From IMG/VR virus record IMGVR_UViG_3300020121_000062, positions 1 to 27,569 of that record: 27,569 nt of DNA. One strand, written 5' to 3'. This stretch comes from a virus. How positions within the stretch are numbered: the first letter of the stretch is position 1; every line of letters starts with the position of its first letter. Below are positions 13,327 through 20,881 of this stretch, piece after piece. Made by a program: the position numbers and the translations under genes. The notes beneath the pieces are model-generated. The model made no database searches and was not told the DNA's origin. It saw nothing but the letters and a program-made list of their open reading frames with translations.

Positions 13327-16056
13327 TCAGGCTCCCGTGGAGAAATCGCAGCTATCGATCGCCGCCTGGCACGCATAGAGCGCAAGCAGGGTCGAGTTAT
13401 GCGCGCCGCCGCCACCGCCCCAGATGTCCGGAGGTGCGGACCCTGTGCCGTGCGCCTCACTGTCGGTCAGCGTCTGCTGATACATCGCGCGCGGATGTGG
13501 ATTGGCGGTTACGGCGCACGCATAACCATCACCCGCCCGGTCGAAATAGAAGTAGTTGCTGGTAACCGAGCCGGCCGTGCAGGTAATCGTCGGCTGCCAC
13601 GGCGCAGCGAAGCGTGGCACCGAGCCGTGAAACGGCATGATCCAGGGATCGACCGCATTGTTGATGCCGGTGTTGGCCTTGAACGCCACATTGCTGCCGG
13701 TGACCGACCATTCAAACTCCATCTGTCCGGTGCCGGCCGGCCAGTTGGAGACGACGGTCTTTGGCACGAGGATGTCATCCTGATCGGCGCCGGCCGCCGT
13801 CCGCGTGGTGTCAACCTGATAGTAGATATTGCCGGTCGCGCTGTCTCTGCCGACACGGAAGACGCCGCCGTTGTTGTTTGGCACGAACGTATTGCCCAAC
13901 TGAAACTGAATCTCGCCGCCGAGACCAGCCCAGCCGTTGGTGCCGATATAGAACCGTCCGCCATAGCCGTGACACTTGACCGGCCACGTATAAGGCAGCG
14001 GCACCGTGAGGCGCGATGTCGTGGTGCCGGTAACACTGAAATCGCGCACCAGCGGCAAATCTTCCGGGTCCCAGCCGAACTTGTGCATATTGGTAAACCG
14101 GAAGGTATCAATAAGCCCCATGTTATGCGCCAGCGCGTAGCTGCGCTCGAACGAGGCGGCGTAGGCGTGCGCGCCCATATTGAAATCGGCGTTGGCTTCC
14201 GGCGACGGCTGACTGCCGGCAGGCAGTTGATATTGCGGGCCGCTGTTCGAGGTCGCCAGCACGATGTCCGGGACTTTTGTCCAGGCACGTATCTTGTTAA
14301 GCACTGACAGCATGATTTGCAGCCGGAACGCCCAGCCGTCATTGCTGGCAAAGTTGATGATAACGAGGTCGGGATTGAGGTCTTGGATATAGAGCAGCCA
14401 CGCCCGCAGCGGATCGGTGTACCACGATCCAGCGTTGGGACTGGTCGGCACGGTGTCCAGGTTGCTCCACCGCTGCCCGCCGATGGCGCGGTTGTAGTAG
14501 CTGATGTTGACGCCGGGGTTCTGGTCGTGGATCGCCCGTTTGACGCGGACATACAGCATAGCCGACGAGGTGAAGCCGTTGCTGTCGGGCGAGGCCACGC
14601 TATCGCCGGTCATCACTACGACGGCGCTGCCGGCGCGGCAGGCGGTGGTGAACTGAGGACAATGCTTGCGCGCGACCAGCGTGCGTTGCACCGAGCGCGG
14701 CGGTGTCGGCGCAAATGGCGGGATCGGCCAGCGCCAGACTTTGTTATTCCGTAGCGTGCCGTTGCCGATCATCACGATATTAGCCGCAGCGACGCCGAGC
14801 GTCGGGCAGTTGTAGACCTTGTTGATCGCGATCATCCGCTCGCCGGCAGCTTGCGCGGCGGCGATACAGTTGTTGAGCGGCGTGCTGTCATCAGCCACGC
14901 CGTCGCCCACCGCGCCGTAGCCCTGCACAGGGTCACGCAACGGTGGGATCGGGTAAGTCCCGCCGCCGCCACCGCCGCCTGATCCCGTGGCGTGATCGAC
15001 ATAATCCTTATTAGCGGCCTGATTACCCACGGTCGGCGCGCCCGCCGGTAGGTAGAGCGGGCCGCTCATCGTGCCGCCGGTTCTTGCGATATAGAGCGCG
15101 TCAGCGGCAGACTTGCGCAGCGCGTGATTGCCCGCTGTCGCGTCAAACCCAAGCGTCAGACTGGTCTGCACCGAAGCACTGGAAATCTGCACTGTGCCAT
15201 CAGTGCCGACGCCGGCGGCGATGGCGCCAGTCGGGTCGGTCCAGGCGTATTGCAGCCCGGCATAGCGTGGATCGAGTGGGCCAAAGATAATATCGTTGAC
15301 AGTGAGCGTGGGAACCGTCAGCGCGCCGGAAAAGTTGAGTGAACCGACATTGAGCGTGCCGGCGATGGCGCCGCTATTGGCGCGAAATTGTGACCAGGCG
15401 AGCGTGCCGTCGGCGGTTATGCCGCCGGCGACGGCGCCCGTTGGATCGGTCCAGCCGTATTGCAGCCCGGCATAGCGTGGATCGAGCGCCGCCCAATTGT
15501 CACCCGCAACGGTCGCCACCTGGATGATCCCGCTCGGGGTCGTGATCGAAGTCGTGGCGTTCAAGGTGGCAAGCGTCGCTGTGCCGCCCTGAATGGTGGC
15601 GGTCGCAAGCGTGGCGGCGGTCGCCGCCAGCGCGTTGATCTGCGCTTGCCCCCAACGCCAGGTGCCATCTACACCAATTCCGCCGGCGACTTGCTGCGTC
15701 GGATCTTGCCAAAAATAGGCCAGTGTGCCGAGCCGCGGATCGGCGGCGCCAAAGCTATCGCCGCCGGCATCCGTCAACGGCCCGGTCAGCGTCCCGCCGG
15801 CGAGCGGCAGCATGGTATCGGTATAACGTTTGGTGCTGGCGTGCTGCGGCAGGGTCGGGTCGGCGTTGAGGCTCAGCGCGCCGGACATCACATCACCGGC
15901 CTTGAGCACGAAGTTGGCAAGCTGGTTGTTGGTATTCTTGATAATCGTGTCGAGCGTGTCGGCGTTCTGGTTGAGGTGGTCCCCCCAGATATCGTCATCG
16001 GCGCCGGTGGTCGGCTTTTTCAGCGCATAATTCGGCGTGGTGGTGAACCCGCTCAT
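13327..16056 (-). CDS. Tailspike/fibre with repeats and SGNH-hydrolase-like region
   Basis: A 909-residue adhesin. Residues 1-60 form a fibre base (TPNYALKKPTTGADDDIWG). Three related repeats begin at about 106, 192 and 262, each DPR...L.Y.W.DPT....AGG...DGT. A polyglycine linker is at about 359-366, then a GYGAVGDGVADDSTPL segment (about 379-394) as in pectate-lyase-type tailspike openings. An SGNH-hydrolase-like region follows: GDS at 484-486 (Ser486 as nucleophile), RAIGG near 523-527 and NFASNDG with Asn572. The Asp/His pair is less certain (His658 near D650). It could deacetylate or cleave host surface polysaccharide. The C-terminal third is beta-rich. The ATG at 16056 overlaps the upstream stop as ATGA. 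A GTG at 16077 would add seven basic residues. Confidence 0.7.
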   Translation of the reverse strand: MSGFTTTPNYALKKPTTGADDDIWGDHLNQNADTLDTIIKNTNNQLANFVLKAGDVMSGALSLNADPTLPQHASTKRYTDTMLPLAGGTLTGPLTDAGGDSFGAADPRLGTLAYFWQDPTQQVAGGIGVDGTWRWGQAQINALAATAATLATATIQGGTATLATLNATTSITTPSGIIQVATVAGDNWAALDPRYAGLQYGWTDPTGAVAGGITADGTLAWSQFRANSGAIAGTLNVGSLNFSGALTVPTLTVNDIIFGPLDPRYAGLQYAWTDPTGAIAAGVGTDGTVQISSASVQTSLTLGFDATAGNHALRKSAADALYIARTGGTMSGPLYLPAGAPTVGNQAANKDYVDHATGSGGGGGGGTYPIPPLRDPVQGYGAVGDGVADDSTPLNNCIAAAQAAGERMIAINKVYNCPTLGVAAANIVMIGNGTLRNNKVWRWPIPPFAPTPPRSVQRTLVARKHCPQFTTACRAGSAVVVMTGDSVASPDSNGFTSSAMLYVRVKRAIHDQNPGVNISYYNRAIGGQRWSNLDTVPTSPNAGSWYTDPLRAWLLYIQDLNPDLVIINFASNDGWAFRLQIMLSVLNKIRAWTKVPDIVLATSNSGPQYQLPAGSQPSPEANADFNMGAHAYAASFERSYALAHNMGLIDTFRFTNMHKFGWDPEDLPLVRDFSVTGTTTSRLTVPLPYTWPVKCHGYGGRFYIGTNGWAGLGGEIQFQLGNTFVPNNNGGVFRVGRDSATGNIYYQVDTTRTAAGADQDDILVPKTVVSNWPAGTGQMEFEWSVTGSNVAFKANTGINNAVDPWIMPFHGSVPRFAAPWQPTITCTAGSVTSNYFYFDRAGDGYACAVTANPHPRAMYQQTLTDSEAHGTGSAPPDIWGGGGGAHNSTLLALYACQAAIDSCDFSTGA
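15241..15486 (-). repeat. 36-bp near-identical DNA repeat within tailspike repeats
   Basis: Copies at 15241-15276 and 15451-15486, 210 bp apart (70 codons), differ at one base. They encode the LDPRYAGLQY-W part of the second and third protein repeats. A third, older copy (DPRLGTLAYFW) is only similar at the protein level. Confidence 0.85.
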
Positions 16057-16445
16057 GCCGCCTGCCTTTCGGTCCACGGCGGCAAGTCCTGTTGCCAGGT
16101 GCCGGTCTCACACGGGCCGACTTGCTGCCAGGTTTTCACCAACGCGCCCTGCAGGCTGAAACTGATCTGCGTCGCGGCGAAGAACGTCAGAATGCGATTC
16201 GGTCTAGCCCACAGGCTGAAACTTATTTGCGACATCGCCATCGGCTGCAGGATGCGCGTGGGCAGCGCGGCCGGGACGAAGCTGATCTGCGTGGCGCCGC
16301 CGGCGGCGCGCAATCGATAGGCAATGGCGCCCAGACTGAAACTGATCTGCGTCCGTCCCGCCACCGCCCACAGCGCCGCGGGATACGTGCCGTAACGCTG
16401 CAGACCGTATGGCCCGAGGCCATAATGGCGTGGCGCGACCGCCAT
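16053..16445 (-). CDS. Small tail protein with four 20-residue repeats
   Basis: A 130-residue protein. The N-terminus reads PRHYGLGPYGLQRYGTYP. Then four units of exactly 20 residues follow, each containing TQISFSL or a close form (RTQISFSLG, ATQISFVPA, MSQISFSLW, ATQISFSLQ). A short Gln/Trp-rich end contains TWQQVGP...TWQQDLP. Alternating polar and hydrophobic residues in each unit suit a repeated beta-strand or beta-solenoid rod. The ATG at 16445 directly abuts the upstream stop, and its TGA overlaps the tailspike start as ATGA, so it is probably assembled with that spike as stem, adaptor or chaperone. Function unassigned. Confidence 0.6.
   Translation of the reverse strand: MAVAPRHYGLGPYGLQRYGTYPAALWAVAGRTQISFSLGAIAYRLRAAGGATQISFVPAALPTRILQPMAMSQISFSLWARPNRILTFFAATQISFSLQGALVKTWQQVGPCETGTWQQDLPPWTERQAA
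16152..16351 (-). repeat. Four tandem units with exact 60-bp period
   Basis: A core of about 20 bp (aggctgaaactgatctgcg type on the plus strand) begins at 16152, 16212, 16272 and 16332, exactly 60 bp apart. Copies 1 and 4 are closest, and copies 2 and 3 have diverged. All stay in frame in the small tail protein. Confidence 0.9.
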
Positions 16446-16865
16446 TCAGATCGCCTGCACGGTGACGTTGTTCACCGCCAGTCGCATGATGTCGCCGGTC
16501 AGGATCTGCCGGCTGATCGGCGTCACGCCGTCGGCCGGATCGACCAGGGGACCCCAGTAGAGTCGATTGCCCGCGGTCAGCGCGTCCCACAGTTCAAACC
16601 AGCCGACGGTGCCCCAGTTTGCCGTGGCCGGTGACCATTCCATGGTCAGCGTATTGCAGGCCAGGTCGGTGCGGCCGACCACCAGCGCATAGGGCGCGCT
16701 GCGGCGGGCGTAACCGGATATATTGACTTCCAGACCGCCGAAGCCGGATGACGGCAGCGAGGTGGTCAATCCGGTGAAAATCGTTGTCGGCATGGTGAAC
16801 GCGGCGAAGCCGAGGGTGTGACCCAGCACGCGCTGGCGCAGGTAATCCGTGGCTGATCCGGGCAT
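16446..16865 (-). CDS. Tail-fibre-type structural protein
   Basis: A 139-residue protein with a layout I recognise from small phage 'tail fibre' proteins: LRQRVLGHTLGF, TIFTGLTTSLPSSGFGGLEV, ISGYARRSA, then WSPATANWGTVGWFELWDAL.AGNRLYWG and a closing GDIMRLAVNNVTV. That is 'HxLG..P..IF.GL.TS......EV...GYAR...W..A...WG.v..f...DA...GN.L..G'. It is beta-rich and likely sits at the tail tip or on the tail tube. It starts at ATG 16865, three bases after the adaptor stop, and its TGA directly abuts the start of the repeat protein. Confidence 0.65.
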   Translation of the reverse strand: MPGSATDYLRQRVLGHTLGFAAFTMPTTIFTGLTTSLPSSGFGGLEVNISGYARRSAPYALVVGRTDLACNTLTMEWSPATANWGTVGWFELWDALTAGNRLYWGPLVDPADGVTPISRQILTGDIMRLAVNNVTVQAI

Positions 16866-16868
16866 GGC

Positions 16869-17513
16869 TTAGAATCCCCGCACCACGGCACGCAGCGGCG
16901 CGCCGCTCATGTCCGAGGTGACTTTCCAGAGGTTCGCCGCGGCCACGGCGCCGTTGAAAGCGCCATCCATCTGCGTCGCCACGTCGTCGTCTTTCTCAAA
17001 CATCGCGCCGTATTTGCAGACCCCGAACAAATAGATTTGGTAAAGCGTATCGAGCACTTTGTTGCTGCTCTGCGGCTCACTGAGCGCCTTCGGCTTGGCA
17101 TACCAGGCCATTTCGACGATCTGCGGCTGCCAGGTCCGATTGGGCGGATTGGGGATCGCCGGATGCGGCAGGAATTCGATGCACGGCCCGACGATGCGAT
17201 AGGCCCAACTCGGACCCGCGGCGTGGCAGCCGCAGTCCGGGCCACCGGCAAGCGGCCCGGTAAAGTGATCCTCCATCGACAGCAGATGGCCGCACGGCTT
17301 GAAACGGATCGACTCGGCGGCGATCCAGTCATCCGGCAGGGTGATGAAGTTGGCATCGATCGCCTGGTCACCGCGCACCACCATGCAGCGCGCGCGCAGC
17401 ACCTCGGCGATTTCGGTTTCCACCATGGTCACCCATGACGGGATCAGTGAACCGATATCGCGACGGTTGAGCCACGCGGTTACATCGCTCTGCAGTTGGG
17501 CGTAGGTCGCCAC
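16869..17513 (-). CDS. Head-tail adaptor protein (gp4-like)
   Basis: A 214-residue protein whose first 65 residues match the adaptor family found after the capsid gene in podoviruses: YAQLQSDVTAWLNRRDIGSLIPSWVTMVETEIAEVLRAR, then ITLPDDWIAAESI. The general pattern is 'WL.R.DI...IP..I...E..I...LR' plus 'LP.DW'. Such proteins form the ring under the portal that links head to tail. The C-terminal half holds LDTLYQIYLFGVCKYGAMF and a helical end. A CGCH cluster near 93-97 is unusual. The start codon is GTG at 17513, three bases after the upstream stop, with no alternative ATG nearby. Confidence 0.7.
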   Translation of the reverse strand: MATYAQLQSDVTAWLNRRDIGSLIPSWVTMVETEIAEVLRARCMVVRGDQAIDANFITLPDDWIAAESIRFKPCGHLLSMEDHFTGPLAGGPDCGCHAAGPSWAYRIVGPCIEFLPHPAIPNPPNRTWQPQIVEMAWYAKPKALSEPQSSNKVLDTLYQIYLFGVCKYGAMFEKDDDVATQMDGAFNGAVAAANLWKVTSDMSGAPLRAVVRGF

Positions 17514-17516
17514 GGC

Positions 17517-17804
17517 TCACGCATGCGGCACGAATGGACCCGGCACCGGCGGCTCGGCCGGCACCGACGGATTCGAGGTCGGATCATCGACGTTGGCCGG
17601 CACATGCACCGGCGCCGGCGGCGCCGGCTCGGAGGCGGCCGCCTCGGCCGCGGCGCGGCCCGCCTCGGGATGCACCTTGATGATGTAGATCGGCAGGATG
17701 TCGGGGAAGAACACCGGCTGCTGCAGCTCGATTTCTGCCGGGTTGTCGCTGGTCGCCACCGGCACCGGGCTCGGCTTCATCAGTCGGTTGTTGTCATCGG
17801 ACAT
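17517..17804 (-). CDS. Small Pro/Ala-rich protein after capsid module
   Basis: A 95-residue protein: a short polar N-terminus, one ordered stretch (AEIELQQPVFFPDILPIYIIKVHPEAG), and then an Ala/Pro/Val-rich low-complexity tail. I do not recognise a family. A strong AAGGAG lies eight bases before the ATG at 17804, better than the surrounding genes, suggesting substantial translation. It could be a head decoration or minor capsid protein, inferred from position between head-completion and adaptor genes. Confidence 0.55.
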   Translation of the reverse strand: MSDDNNRLMKPSPVPVATSDNPAEIELQQPVFFPDILPIYIIKVHPEAGRAAAEAAASEPAPPAPVHVPANVDDPTSNPSVPAEPPVPGPFVPHA

Positions 17805-17816
17805 GGGGAAAGCTCC

Positions 17817-18140
17817 TTATGCGAGGCGGCCGCCGCCGTCGGTGCGGAAGAACCGCGCGTCGCGGCGCGACAGCCATTTGAGCAAGGCTTTGCGGTCGCG
17901 GGTGATCCCCAGCTTGTGCAGTCGGTTCCAGATGACGACGGGGATTTCCGCCACCTGGCGCATGTGCCGCTTGCCGTGGATATGCCGATCGTAGAGCGAC
18001 GCCATGCGCTGCGCGTCGCGCACCACGTCGCGCACATCCTGCGTCTGGGTCAGCAGCGGCAGGCCAGTTTCCGCGTCGCGCACCAGCCGCGTGCGGGTGC
18101 GGCGCAGCGGGTCGGCGGTGTCGAGGATCAGCCCGCGCAT
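17817..18140 (-). CDS. Post-capsid head-completion-type protein
   Basis: A 107-residue protein, basic and helical. The central and C-terminal pattern (HMRQVAEIPVVIWNRLHKLGI..D.KALLKWLSRRDARFFRTDGG) resembles small proteins that follow the capsid gene in podovirus-like phages, with 'VA.IP...W..L...GI..D...L..WL......FRT..G'. Its function is not established there. The ATG at 18140 is one base after the capsid stop. The reading frame continues upstream to 18254 across the end of the capsid gene, but that extension is arginine-rich noise. Confidence 0.6.
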   Translation of the reverse strand: MRGLILDTADPLRRTRTRLVRDAETGLPLLTQTQDVRDVVRDAQRMASLYDRHIHGKRHMRQVAEIPVVIWNRLHKLGITRDRKALLKWLSRRDARFFRTDGGGRLA

Positions 18141-18141
18141 C

Positions 18142-19122
18142 TTACTGATTGAGGTCCCAGACGCAGGCATGGGCTTTCGGTGCAGTCGGCCGCAGGGTGC
18201 CTTCGAACACCACGCCGCCCTGCGTGTTGTCGCCCGATTTGCCATATTCCTCATCGATGAAATCGCGATTCGGCAGCGGCGCGAGCTCGATATAGTCGGG
18301 ATCGATCAGCTCCATGACGTGCGCCGGCATGTAGCGGTCGGGCACAAGGTCGATCGGGCCGAAATCCGACAAGAACACGCCGACGGCGCCGACTATAGTG
18401 ACGGGGGACGGACTAGTGGCCTGCACGACGCTCTGCGCCACGATCGGATTGCCGGTGCCGCCCTGCGACATCTTGGAGAACCAACGCTTAATACTGGCGC
18501 TCATCAGCGCAGTGCGCGGCTTGCCGCCGGCGTTCCAGGCGCCCTGGATCGCGTCCTCGACCATATCCAACGTGAGGTCGCGCAAGGTGCCGGCGGTGTG
18601 CGCGTTGGTGCCGTTGCCGGTTGGGAACGCGCCGGTGCCGGCGCCGACGCTGCCATTGCTGCACCAGGTCTGGAAGCCCGCCATGGCGCGCGGATCGGCG
18701 ATGGTCTTGATCGACTCGCCGGTCAGCGCGAGTTCCAGGTCGCGTTTCAGTTCGCGGCCGCGCAGCACGATCTGGCGGGAGAATTCCTCCTCGCCGACCT
18801 GTTCGACCACGCGCAACGTGTCCGACACCGCGACGGTGCGCGCTAGGATTTGACAGACGTTGTTTAGGCGTAACGGCTGTTTGGCCGGTGACATCGCCGC
18901 GGTGAAGCCTTCCGGCTGGGGAACATTGGCCGCGGGATAGAGTTCCTGCACCAGCCATTCGGTGGTGACCTGATCGGCGCCGACGCGCGGGCAGAGCGAC
19001 ACCATCGGAGTCTCGATCGGATCGATTTCGTAAATAACGCTGGCCAGATCCTCCATCACGTTCGGCGCGGTGGTTTCCATGTAGGTATTCGCCGGCGCCG
19101 CCGACATCACGGGCAAAGCCAT
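18142..19122 (-). CDS. Major capsid protein, DUF5309/SU10 type
   Basis: A 326-residue major head protein. The start (ANTYMETTAPNVMEDLASVIYEIDPIETPMVSLCPRVGADQVTTEWLVQEL) shows the 'EDL...I..I.P.ETP........A....EW..Q.L' pattern of the DUF5309/SU10 major capsid family. Then come GFTAAMSP and a long helix with RVVEQVGEEEFSRQIVLRGRELKRDLELAL, and the C-terminal third contains IDLVPDRYMPAHVMELIDPDYIELA. It follows a probable scaffold, as is usual. A GGAG lies seven bases upstream of the ATG. The 289-bp leader with a hairpin could set its level separately from the operon. Confidence 0.85.
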   Translation of the reverse strand: MALPVMSAAPANTYMETTAPNVMEDLASVIYEIDPIETPMVSLCPRVGADQVTTEWLVQELYPAANVPQPEGFTAAMSPAKQPLRLNNVCQILARTVAVSDTLRVVEQVGEEEFSRQIVLRGRELKRDLELALTGESIKTIADPRAMAGFQTWCSNGSVGAGTGAFPTGNGTNAHTAGTLRDLTLDMVEDAIQGAWNAGGKPRTALMSASIKRWFSKMSQGGTGNPIVAQSVVQATSPSPVTIVGAVGVFLSDFGPIDLVPDRYMPAHVMELIDPDYIELAPLPNRDFIDEEYGKSGDNTQGGVVFEGTLRPTAPKAHACVWDLNQ

Positions 19123-19411
19123 ATCGCCACTCCATCGCGGGGCGCGCCGCCCAACGGGCGCGCGCGCGGTTTGAGGTCAATGGGGAATTCGCGATGGCGC
19201 GACGCCGGATCGTGGCGCTGCCGCGCTTGGTGCAAGCACTGCGCGGTCCGCATGACGAGGCGGGAAGTCGGGTCCGATCAGCGACGGCACGGCCGCGCCG
19301 TTGCTTGGTCCGTTGGACTGCCCCCGGCGACTACAGCGGGCGTTGCTTGGTCGCCGAAGCGACTGCCATGTCCCGCCGATCAGTCATCCAGAAGCCGAAA
19401 ACAGAGTCGCG
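19123..19411 (-). promoter_or_regulatory. Capsid-gene leader, longest gap in the late operon
   Basis: No gene of credible codon use lies in these 289 bases. Contents: the capsid Shine-Dalgarno (GGAG near 19130-19134), a GC hairpin at 19142-19165, and a 12-bp direct repeat, cgttgcttggtc on the plus strand, at 19299-19310 and 19341-19352. I see no convincing sigma70 promoter pair. Likely a separate control region for capsid expression, by position. Confidence 0.5.
19142..19165 (-). other. Strong GC hairpin upstream of capsid start
   Basis: GCGCGC (19142-19147) pairs with GCGCGC (19160-19165), and GCCC (19149-19152) with GGGC (19156-19159), around an AAC loop, with one bulged C at 19148. That makes ten base pairs. 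There is no U-run after it in the mRNA, so it is an RNA structure or attenuator rather than a classical intrinsic terminator. Confidence 0.5.
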
Positions 19412-20602
19412 TCAATTGTGCGCTTTGCGCGCCGCGCGGATCGCGGCATAGGCCGCCACCGCATTCTGCTGCGTCGGGCGTTGCTGGAAGGTGCGCGCCA
19501 CGTCGCCGTGCTGCACCGGCTGCGGTGCCCTGCCGTTGCCTGACACATTTGGCACGCGCGGCGCGTCGCCGCTGGTCTGCAGCAACCGGTCGAACGCCAT
19601 CGCTTTCCACAATGCCACGACATGCTTCGCCTCGGTGACGTTATCCATTTCCGCGGCGGTGAATCCCTGACCGAGCGCCCAGGCGCGCATGCGTTCCTGG
19701 AAATGCGCCCGCGTCGCGGCGTTCTCCCAGCCGGGGATTTCCTTCACCAGCATCTTATGGCCTTCGGCGAGGTGCTGCTGTTGCTGCTGGCGGGTTTCCT
19801 GCGCCTGCATGCCCTGCAATTGCGCCAGCCGGGCGCGCTCGGCCTGTGCGGCCTTCCAGGCAGCGTCTTGCCGTTGATATTCCGCCGGATCGGTCGCCGC
19901 CAGCTTCTGCCAGTCCGGTTCGGCCTGCATCTGCTGATCGAGTGCCGCGATCTGCCGCTGAATCTCTGGCACCAGCACCGGCATCATCTGTTCGATCGCC
20001 GCTTGCCGGTCATTGACCTGTTTGGCGACCGCGGCGAGCTGTTGCGCCTTTTTCGTGTAGTCGCTCGCCATCCGCACCGCGTTGGTGAGCTGTTCCGGGG
20101 TGAAATCCGCGCTGCGCCCGTCGATCGTCAGTCGAATCGGCCCAGCTTGCGGTGTCGCCTCGCCACTCGCCGCTGGGGCGGGTTGATTTTGCCCCGCCGG
20201 CGTCCCCTCGGCCGGGCGCGGCGCGCGCATCGTGGCGATCAGCTTGTCAATCGGGTCATCGCCGGCGGCAGTCGCCGCGACGGCGCCATTTGGCGGTGCG
20301 GCGTGGCCGTTGCTGGCCGGCGGCGCCGGATCGGACGGCGTACGCATCGCCGCCGGCGCGCTGACCGGCGCCGTCTGGCGTGGCGGGGCGGCATCCGCGC
20401 CATTACCCGGCGCTGCCTTGCGCGTGCGGCGCAGTTGCAGATGCGCGCCGATCGCGTCGCGCTCAGAAATCCCGCCGCGCAGCCGCGGCGACTGCCCGAG
20501 CGGCGGCGGCTGTACTGGCGTGACCGCTGGTGTGCTGCCCGGCGCCGCAGCCGGCGGCCCACCTGACCCACCTGACCCACCTGAACCGCTGGAGTCGCTC
20601 AT
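19412..20602 (-). CDS. Probable scaffolding protein
   Basis: A 396-residue protein placed between portal and major capsid protein, the usual scaffold position. The N-terminus (about 1-145) is disordered: GSGGSGGSGGPP, then long Pro/Ala blocks. The middle starts at IRLTIDGRSADFTPEQLTNAVRMASDYTKKAQQLA. That segment, followed by a Gln-rich coiled coil (about 190-280), is typical of capsid scaffolds. The helical C-terminus has GQGFTAAEMDNVTEAKHVVALWKAMAFDRLL, and a basic end (AAIRAARKAHN) may bind the capsid shell. It starts at ATG 20602 with a weak ribosome site, 12 bases after the preceding stop. Confidence 0.7.
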   Translation of the reverse strand: MSDSSGSGGSGGSGGPPAAAPGSTPAVTPVQPPPLGQSPRLRGGISERDAIGAHLQLRRTRKAAPGNGADAAPPRQTAPVSAPAAMRTPSDPAPPASNGHAAPPNGAVAATAAGDDPIDKLIATMRAPRPAEGTPAGQNQPAPAASGEATPQAGPIRLTIDGRSADFTPEQLTNAVRMASDYTKKAQQLAAVAKQVNDRQAAIEQMMPVLVPEIQRQIAALDQQMQAEPDWQKLAATDPAEYQRQDAAWKAAQAERARLAQLQGMQAQETRQQQQQHLAEGHKMLVKEIPGWENAATRAHFQERMRAWALGQGFTAAEMDNVTEAKHVVALWKAMAFDRLLQTSGDAPRVPNVSGNGRAPQPVQHGDVARTFQQRPTQQNAVAAYAAIRAARKAHN

Positions 20603-20614
20603 CCTGTGCCCTTG

Positions 20615-20881
20615 CTATTCATGCGCCTGGCTCTGCTGCAGCACCGTCGCTGCGCTCTGCCAATTTTCCACCGTCGCGGCGAGGTCAGCGCGCAGATCCA
20701 GCACCGCCAGCACCCGCAGCCGGGCATATTCGCGCGCTTCCAGCGTCAGCCCGCGCAACGCGGCATCGTTGTGCCGCATCACCTGTTCGTCCAGCGCCTC
20801 GCGCAGAAACGGATCATTCAGCAGCCGCTGCGCCGCGGCGGCCGCCTCGCGGGCGTTCTCGGTGCTGATCTGCAGCGCCAT
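20615..20881 (-). CDS. Small helical protein between portal and scaffold
   Basis: An 88-residue, almost wholly helical protein rich in Ala, Leu, Arg and Glu (ENAREAAAAAQRLLNDPFLREALDEQVMRHNDAAL, then RLRVLAVLDLRADLA). This N-terminal pattern of 'A..LL.DP.L..AL..' followed by a helix is often seen in phage proteins next to the portal, of unknown role. The ATG at 20881 directly follows the portal TAA with no gap, so it is probably translated by coupling. A portal-assembly or scaffold helper is inferred. Confidence 0.55.
   Translation of the reverse strand: MALQISTENAREAAAAAQRLLNDPFLREALDEQVMRHNDAALRGLTLEAREYARLRVLAVLDLRADLAATVENWQSAATVLQQSQAHE

Noticed and set aside
19171-19638. Plus-strand open frame covering the capsid leader
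   Set aside because: Arg/Ser/Ala-rich, no domain, and it runs into the antisense of the scaffold gene. No support beyond absence of stops.
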